A DNA stretch of 10,619 bases from Candidatus Rokuibacteriota bacterium. GTDB taxonomy: Bacteria > Methylomirabilota > Methylomirabilia > Rokubacteriales > JACPHL01. The notes beneath the pieces were generated by a model. It saw only the letters and a list, made by a program, of their open reading frames with translations, made no database searches and had not been told where the DNA came from. The translations under genes were made by a program, and so were the position numbers. The stretch lies in the NCBI GenBank assembly GCA_016188625.1, contig JACPHL010000070.1, positions 1-10,619 on the forward strand, written 5' to 3'. This document shows, piece after piece, positions 5,904-10,619 of the stretch (position 1 is its first letter; each line of letters starts with the position of its first letter).

Positions 5904-7040
5904 TCAGCCCCCCGCCACCACCAGGCCGTAGAGGCGCGTAGCGTTCTCCGCCAGGATCCCGGCCGCCGCCTCGCGTGCCTCGCCCTCCCCCAGCGCCCCG
6001 TCCTTCACGAGGCCTCCGAGCGCCTCGGCGAGCGCCTGGCGCGCCCGGGCGGCGCCGAGGCAGTAGAGCTCGGGGAGGGCGCCGAGGTCGGAGCCGTAGA
6101 GGAGCTTCCCCGTCGGCGCCAGGGCGAGGAGCTCGCGGAGGAGGGGGACGAAGGCGGGGCCGAGGATCGGCAGGGCGAGGGAGAGGTCCACGTAGACCCC
6201 CGGGTAGACGGCGGCGAGGTAGCCGGCCTCGCGCGTGTAGGGATAGGCCGCGTGGAGGAGGACGAGCCGGACGCCCGCAAAGCGGGGGTCGTCGAGGATC
6301 GGCTTGAGGAGGAGCGGGTTCGCCTGGAGGAGGTCGAGGTCGGGGTCGCCGAGGCCGGTGTGGAGCTGGAGGGCCCTCCCGGTCTCGGCCGCCAGCTCCA
6401 GGGCGGCTTCGAGGAGGTGATCGAGCAGCCCTTTGGCCGTGAGCCGCCGCCGCGCCGAGGGGTCGCCAGCGAGCAGGCGCGCGTAGTCGGCCTCGGCGGC
6501 CTTCCGGTCGCCGAGCTTCACCCCGAGCCCCGAGCGGTAGGCGATGATCGATTTCAGGGCGATGCACTCGCGTGTGGCGGCTTGGACGCCGTCAGCGAAC
6601 GCCTCCATGAAATCCTTGAAGGGGAGGGCCCTGGCCAGGAGATCCTCGGCGAAAGTCTCCAGGCGGAAGACCTCGAGGACCCGGCAGGGGAGGAGCGCCC
6701 GCATCCGCTCAAGCGGCATGGCGCCCGGCGGGTAGGCCGTGTCTACCAGGAGGGCCTCGAGCCGCTCCCGGCCGAAGGCCTCGGCCAGGCGCCGGCTCGC
6801 GTCCGGGGTCGCGCGCGCGGCCAGGATCGCCGCGGGCTCGGGGGGGACGCCGAGGAGGCCGCCCAGGTCGCGGAGGGCGCGGCGGTAGTAGAGGGAGGTC
6901 GCGAGCTGGGGGGTGAGAGCCCCCGGCCGCGCCTCGGTGAAGAGGTCGGGGAAGGTCTCGGGGGTGAGCGGGGTCGCCTCGCCGAGCGGCGGGTGGCAGT
7001 GGCCGTCGATGACCGGGAGGTCGGCGAGGTCGAGCGTCAC
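5904..7040 (-). CDS. Amidohydrolase family protein (FluG/NodGS N-terminal type)
   Basis: A 378-residue metal-dependent hydrolase of the amidohydrolase_2 type, a TIM-barrel cytoplasmic enzyme. Visible metal and active-site elements are VIDGHCHP at the N-terminus (H14, H16), LQLHTGLGDPDL (H227), LVLLHAAYPYTREAGYLA (H263) and LLYGSDLGALPELY (D318). The segments ALKSIIAYRSGLGV and YPYTREAGYLAAVYPGVYVDLSLALP match the group found alone or fused to glutamine synthetase in FluG and NodGS proteins. No glutamine synthetase domain is present here. The substrate is not known. A carboxylate, lactone or gamma-glutamyl-type compound is possible. The start GTG 7040 is chosen because it places the HxH strand at the usual distance from the N-terminus. 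Its ribosome binding site is poor. It follows ku by 26 bp on the same strand, so co-transcription is likely. Its end faces the ThyX-like gene 22 bp away. Confidence 0.85.
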   Translation of the reverse strand: MTLDLADLPVIDGHCHPPLGEATPLTPETFPDLFTEARPGALTPQLATSLYYRRALRDLGGLLGVPPEPAAILAARATPDASRRLAEAFGRERLEALLVDTAYPPGAMPLERMRALLPCRVLEVFRLETFAEDLLARALPFKDFMEAFADGVQAATRECIALKSIIAYRSGLGVKLGDRKAAEADYARLLAGDPSARRRLTAKGLLDHLLEAALELAAETGRALQLHTGLGDPDLDLLQANPLLLKPILDDPRFAGVRLVLLHAAYPYTREAGYLAAVYPGVYVDLSLALPILGPAFVPLLRELLALAPTGKLLYGSDLGALPELYCLGAARARQALAEALGGLVKDGALGEGEAREAAAGILAENATRLYGLVVAGG

Positions 7041-7066
7041 GGGCCGAGGTGACCGGCGCCGCCCGC

Positions 7067-7921
7067 CTATTTCTTGGTGGCCTGGGCCTTCCTGGCGGGC
7101 GCGGCCTCCGGGCGCTTGGCCTTGGCCGCGGGCTTCTTCTCCGCCAGGACCCGCTTGGCGAGGCTCTCCTTCAGGGCCTCCATGAGGTCGATGACCTGGG
7201 CGCGCTGGACCTGGGGGCCGACCGCGGTGACCTCCTTTCCCTCCACCTTCAGGTTGACGAGGTCGAGGACCCGCAGCCGGTACTCGTCCTGGTACTGCTC
7301 CGGCCGGAACTCGTCGCTGGCCAGCTCGTCGATGAGCCGGAGCGCCAGCTCCAGCTCCCCCTCCTTGATCTTGGCCGACCCCCCCTTGTCGATCTCGCCG
7401 AAGTCCCGGATCTCGTCGGCGAAGTACATGGTGTGGAGCATGAGCCCCCCCTGGGCGGGGCGGATCAGGACCAGGCTCTCCTTGCCGCGCATGACGAACT
7501 TGGCGAGGGCGACCCGGTCGGTCTTGGCCAGGGCGTCGGCCAGGAGCCGGTACGCCTTCTCCCCGCCCTTGTCGGGCCCGAGGTAGTAGGTTCGGTCGAA
7601 GTAGACCGGGTCCACCTGGGGGAGCGGCACGAACTCGGCGATGTCGATGACCTTGGAGGCCTCGCCCTCGAGCGCCTTCAGCTCCTCGTCGGTGAGCCGC
7701 GCGTACTGGTCCTTGGCGAACTCGTAGCCGCGGACGAGCCCGGCCCGGTCCACCACCTCGTTGCAGGTGGGGCAGACCTGCTGCTGCCGGATCCGGGAGC
7801 CGCACTTGGCGTGCAGAAGGTTGAAGGAGACGCCGCCCGAGGCGGCGGCCGTGTAGAGCTTGATCGGGATGGAGACCAGGCCGAAGGAGATCGTGCCCGA
7901 TCCGAGGGAATGGGGCGGCAT
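7067..7921 (-). CDS. ku: Non-homologous end-joining protein Ku
   Basis: Bacterial Ku is a homodimeric ring that loads on DNA double-strand ends and recruits LigD. The 284-residue protein starts with SGTISFGLVSIPIKLYTA (8-25), the standard Ku core opening. A Cys-rich patch follows with H37, C40, C50 and C53 (CGSRIRQQQVCPTC). Next come GYEFAKDQYARLTDEEL, FVPLPQVDPVYFDRTYYLGP, and the bridge region GLMLHTMYFADEIRDFGE. The C-terminal core segment is EYRLRVLDLVNLKVEGKEV. The tail (last 25 or so residues) is rich in Lys and Ala, like the basic DNA-binding extensions of many bacterial Ku proteins. ATG 7921 is chosen since the core begins right after it and AGGAGGG lies 8 bases upstream. A GTG at 7972 is less likely. 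It is divergent from ligD, with overlapping promoters. Confidence 0.95.
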   Translation of the reverse strand: MPPHSLGSGTISFGLVSIPIKLYTAAASGGVSFNLLHAKCGSRIRQQQVCPTCNEVVDRAGLVRGYEFAKDQYARLTDEELKALEGEASKVIDIAEFVPLPQVDPVYFDRTYYLGPDKGGEKAYRLLADALAKTDRVALAKFVMRGKESLVLIRPAQGGLMLHTMYFADEIRDFGEIDKGGSAKIKEGELELALRLIDELASDEFRPEQYQDEYRLRVLDLVNLKVEGKEVTAVGPQVQRAQVIDLMEALKESLAKRVLAEKKPAAKAKRPEAAPARKAQATKK

Positions 7922-7929
7922 GGCCGAAG

Positions 7930-7936
7930 CCCTCCT
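7930..7936 (-). promoter_or_regulatory. Shine-Dalgarno for ku
   Basis: On the minus strand AGGAGGG lies 8 bases before the ATG at 7921 and supports that start over the GTG at 7972. Confidence 0.75.
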
Positions 7937-7958
7937 GTCCGGGATCTCGAATGGTGAA

Positions 7959-7987
7959 TTGCACCTTACCACGAAAGCCCCTATGAT
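7959..7987 (+). promoter_or_regulatory. Predicted ligD promoter
   Basis: TTGCAC (7959-7964) and TATGAT (7982-7987) are 17 bp apart. The -10 box matches TATAAT at five of six positions, the -35 box at three. Transcription would start near 7994, giving a leader of nearly 60 bases to ATG 8053. The element almost coincides with the ku promoter on the other strand. Confidence 0.6.
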
Positions 7988-7991
7988 TCAA
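7963..7991 (-). promoter_or_regulatory. Predicted ku promoter
   Basis: On the minus strand TTGAAT (7991-7986) and TAAGGT (7968-7963) are separated by exactly 17 bp, a sigma70-like layout in an unusually AT-rich stretch. Transcription would start near 7956, giving a leader of about 35 bases. Its -10 box overlaps the -35 box of the ligD promoter. Confidence 0.55.
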
Positions 7992-8052
7992 AAAGGCCAG
8001 GACATTCAAGATCTTGGGCCGAGATGACGGCCATGACGCCACCGGTTGGGGT

Positions 8053-10617
8053 ATGAGCCAGGATCTCCCCCCGCTGAAGGAGTATCGGGAAAAGCGCGAC
8101 CCCGAGCGGACGCCGGAGCCGTTCGGCGGCCGCCGCGCGGGGGTGGGGCGCCTCTTCGTCGTCCAGAAGCCCGCCGCCCGCCGCCTCCACTACGACCTGC
8201 GCCTGGAGATCGACGGGATCCTGAAGAGCTGGGCCGTCCCCAAGGGCCCCTCGGTCCGGCCGGGCGAGCGGCGGCTCGCCGTCCACGTCGAGGACCACCC
8301 GGTTGAGTACGCCGACTTCGAGGGGGTGATCCCCGCGGGGAACTACGGCGCGGGCCCCGTGATCGTCTGGGACCGAGGCTGGTACCGCCCCGTCAAGGAT
8401 CGGGACCCGCTCGAAGGGCTGGCCCGGGGGAAGCTCGAGGTCGAGCTCATCGGGGTCAAGCTCCGCGGCCGCTGGACCCTCGCCCGGATGGCCGGGAAGG
8501 ACAAGGAGTGGCTCCTCCTCAAGACGGCCGACGCCTTCGCCGGCGAGGAGGAGCCGACCGAGCGCTACCCGGAGTCGGTCCTCTCGGGGCTGACGGTCGA
8601 GGAGCTGCGGGAGGGCGCAGGCCGGCTCGCGACCCTCCGCCAGCGCCTCCGGGCCCTCCGGGCCCCGCCCGGCGAGGTCTTGCCACGCGAGCAGCCGCTC
8701 ATGCTCGCCTCCCCGGCCGCCCGGCCCTTCTCCGCCGCGGGGTGGCTCTTCGAGATCAAGTACGACGGCGTCCGCGTCCTGGCCTGGCGCGAGGGGGAGC
8801 GGGTGGAGCTCTACGGCCGGAGCGGCCAGGCGTTCACGGCCCGCTATCCCGAGGTCGCCCGGGCCCTCGGGGCGCTCCCGGTCGAGCGGTTCGTCCTGGA
8901 CGGCGAGGTGGTGGCCCTGGACGAGGCCGGACGGCCGAGCTTCCAGCGCCTCCAGGCCCGGATGCACCTCACGAGCCCCCACGACATCGAGCGGGCCCGG
9001 GCCACGGTGCCGGTGACCGGGATCTTCTTCGACTGCCTGGCCGTGGAGGGGCGCGACCTCCGCGGCCTCCCCCTCCTGGCCAGGAAGGAGGTCCTCCAGC
9101 TCTTCCTCCCGGCCCGCGGGGTGGTCCGCTACGGCGACCACGTCCTCGAGCACGGCGAGGCGTTCTTCGAGGCCGCCTCCACAGAGCGCCTGGAGGGGGT
9201 GGTGGCCAAGCAGGTCTCGAGCCGTTACACGGGCGGGCGGACGCGGGAGTGGCTCAAGATCAAGTGCGCGCGCCGGCAGGAGTTCGTTATCGGCGGCTAC
9301 ACCGACCCCCAGGGCTCGCGCGGCTACTTCGGGGCCCTGCACCTCGGGCTCTACGAGGGGGAGCGGCTTGTCTACGTCTCCAAGGTTGGGACGGGGTTCG
9401 ACGAGGCGGCGCTCAAGGCCGTGTGGGGGAGGCTCGAGCCGCTCCGCCGGCCGGTTTCCCCCTTCGCGGTCGGCTCGCCGGCGGGCCCAGGCCACCACTG
9501 GGTGGAGTCGAGGCTGGTCTGCGAGGTGCGCTTCACCGAGTGGACCCGCGACGGCGGGGTCCGCCACCCCGCCTTCCTCGGGCTCCGGGACGACAAGCGG
9601 CCCGAGGAGTGCCGCCGCGAGCTGCCTGTTGAATCCCTGGCCTCGCCCTTCCCACCCGAGGAGGCCCGCCGCCCCGAGGTCAGGATCACGAACCCGACCA
9701 AGGTCTTCTGGCCCGAGGAGGGGTACACCAAGGCCGACCTGGTCGCCTACTACGAGGCCGTGGCGCCGCGCCTTTTGCCGTACCTCAAGGACCGCCCCCT
9801 GGTCCTGACCCGTTACCCCGACGGGATCGCGGGGAAGTCGTTCTTCCAGAAGGACGCCCCCGACTTCGTCCCGGCCTGGGTCCGGACCGAGCGGATCTAC
9901 TCCAAGGACGCCGGGCGCGAGATCGACTACTTCGTCGTGAACGACCTCGAGACGCTCCGCTACATCGTCAACCTCGGGACGATCCCGCTCCACCTCTGGA
10001 GCTCGCGCCTCGGCGCCCTCGACCGCCCCGACTGGCTGGTCCTCGACCTCGACCCCAAGGGCGCCCCGTTCAGCGACGTCGTCCGGGTCGCCCGCCGGCT
10101 CCACCGGATCCTGGAGCGGCTCGAGCTGCCCAGCTACGTCAAGACCTCGGGCGCCACCGGGCTCCACATCCTGCTCCCACTCGGGGCCCGCTACAGCCAC
10201 GAGGAGGCCCGGACCTTCGCCCGGCTCCTGGCGATGCTGGCCGTGGAGGCGGAGCCCGAAATCGCCACGGTGGCCCGGCCGCTCCGGGCCCGGGGCGGGA
10301 AGGTCTACATCGACTTCGGCCAGAACGGCCACGGCCGGACGATCGTGGCGCCGTTCTCGGTCCGCCCGCTCCCCGGCGCGCCGGTCTCCTGCCCGCTTCG
10401 ATGGGGGGAGGTGACAGGCCGCCTGGACCCGGGGCGCTTCACGATCAAGACCGCCCCGGCGCGGCTCGAGAAGCTCGGCGATCCGCTGGCCCCGGTGCTC
10501 GAGGGCGCGATCGACATGGCGGCAGCCCTGGCCCGGATCGAGGCGCGGCTCGGCGCCCGGGACGGCCGCGCGAGCCGGGGCGGGGGGGCCGGCGGGGGGG
10601 GTCAGGACGTCAGGTAG
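8053..10617 (+). CDS. ligD: Multifunctional DNA end-joining ligase LigD (phosphoesterase-ligase-polymerase)
   Basis: LigD processes and seals DNA double-strand breaks bound by Ku. The 854-residue protein has the Pseudomonas-type order. Phosphoesterase domain (about 30-160): FVVQKPAARRLHYDLRLE, SWAVPKGPS, HVEDHPVEYADFEG. Ligase domain (about 225-530): nucleotidyl lysine K236 in KYDGVR, EGVVAK (381-386) and LKIKC (K402, K404). Polymerase domain (about 550-840): NPTKVFWPEEGYTKADL, the metal-binding pair D665 and D667 in LDLDP, KTSGATGLHILLPL, and D754 in YIDFGQNGHGRT. Ligase and polymerase residues look complete. In the phosphoesterase domain, H46, D48, R50, K64, R74, H82 and Y86 are present, but residue 40, normally the first metal-binding histidine, is proline. 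ATG 8053 is chosen since MSQDLPPLKEYREKRDP is the usual opening; its ribosome binding site is weak. The C-terminus ends in a short glycine-rich tail. Confidence 0.95.
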   Translation: MSQDLPPLKEYREKRDPERTPEPFGGRRAGVGRLFVVQKPAARRLHYDLRLEIDGILKSWAVPKGPSVRPGERRLAVHVEDHPVEYADFEGVIPAGNYGAGPVIVWDRGWYRPVKDRDPLEGLARGKLEVELIGVKLRGRWTLARMAGKDKEWLLLKTADAFAGEEEPTERYPESVLSGLTVEELREGAGRLATLRQRLRALRAPPGEVLPREQPLMLASPAARPFSAAGWLFEIKYDGVRVLAWREGERVELYGRSGQAFTARYPEVARALGALPVERFVLDGEVVALDEAGRPSFQRLQARMHLTSPHDIERARATVPVTGIFFDCLAVEGRDLRGLPLLARKEVLQLFLPARGVVRYGDHVLEHGEAFFEAASTERLEGVVAKQVSSRYTGGRTREWLKIKCARRQEFVIGGYTDPQGSRGYFGALHLGLYEGERLVYVSKVGTGFDEAALKAVWGRLEPLRRPVSPFAVGSPAGPGHHWVESRLVCEVRFTEWTRDGGVRHPAFLGLRDDKRPEECRRELPVESLASPFPPEEARRPEVRITNPTKVFWPEEGYTKADLVAYYEAVAPRLLPYLKDRPLVLTRYPDGIAGKSFFQKDAPDFVPAWVRTERIYSKDAGREIDYFVVNDLETLRYIVNLGTIPLHLWSSRLGALDRPDWLVLDLDPKGAPFSDVVRVARRLHRILERLELPSYVKTSGATGLHILLPLGARYSHEEARTFARLLAMLAVEAEPEIATVARPLRARGGKVYIDFGQNGHGRTIVAPFSVRPLPGAPVSCPLRWGEVTGRLDPGRFTIKTAPARLEKLGDPLAPVLEGAIDMAAALARIEARLGARDGRASRGGGAGGGGQDVR

Positions 10618-10619
10618 GC

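Noticed and set aside
7041-8042. Extension of the amidohydrolase frame upstream through ku, giving a 712-residue open frame
   Set aside because: The extra part is the wrong frame of ku. The amidohydrolase domain begins right after GTG 7040 with its HxH motif.
7981-10332. A 783-codon open frame on the minus strand opposite ligD
   Set aside because: Its composition (rich in Gly, Glu, Asp, Pro, Leu) is that of the antisense frame of a GC-rich gene. It shows no family motif, while the plus strand encodes all three LigD domains.
10561-10614. G-rich tract at the end of ligD as a G-quadruplex or repeat element
   Set aside because: It encodes a glycine-rich tail in frame and fits the local base bias; a separate role is not supported.

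Overview
The window is about 10.6 kb of very GC-rich bacterial DNA with tightly packed genes, G/C-ending codons and several GTG starts. Gene content and style resemble high-GC uncultured soil or sediment bacteria of the Rokubacteria/Methylomirabilota kind. That placement is an impression from the protein sequences and was not tested. I see no RNA genes, CRISPR array, insertion sequence or phage genes.

Left part (1-3616, all leftward). In transcription order there is a small all-helical protein of unknown function, a BamE/SmpA-like lipoprotein, a GT4 glycosyltransferase, a CgeB-like glycosyltransferase and a threonine synthase that runs off the left edge. The last three are joined by 4-bp start/stop overlaps (ATGA, GTGA), so they are probably one translationally coupled unit. 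Around 2884-2900 the lipoprotein runs out of frame straight into a glycosyltransferase lacking its N-terminus. This looks like a deletion or an assembly error.

Middle part (3617-5881, rightward). A good sigma70-type promoter and Shine-Dalgarno precede a small single-domain cupin. A run of hairpins (4140-4231) follows, then a two-domain ThyX-like protein. The ThyX-like gene is frameshifted near its 5' end. Its two ThyX repeats have lost complementary halves of the ThyX signature motif.

Right part (5904-10617). This is a bacterial non-homologous end-joining locus. ku (leftward) and ligD (rightward) are divergent, and their predicted promoters physically overlap. LigD has the order phosphoesterase-ligase-polymerase. 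Ligase and polymerase catalytic residues are present, but a metal-binding histidine of the phosphoesterase domain is replaced by proline. A FluG-type amidohydrolase follows ku on the same strand after 26 bp.

The best leads are the LigD phosphoesterase substitution, the complementary motif loss in the ThyX-like protein, the two apparent gene disruptions, the hairpin cluster and the overlapping ku/ligD promoters. I did not find a clearly new multi-gene system.
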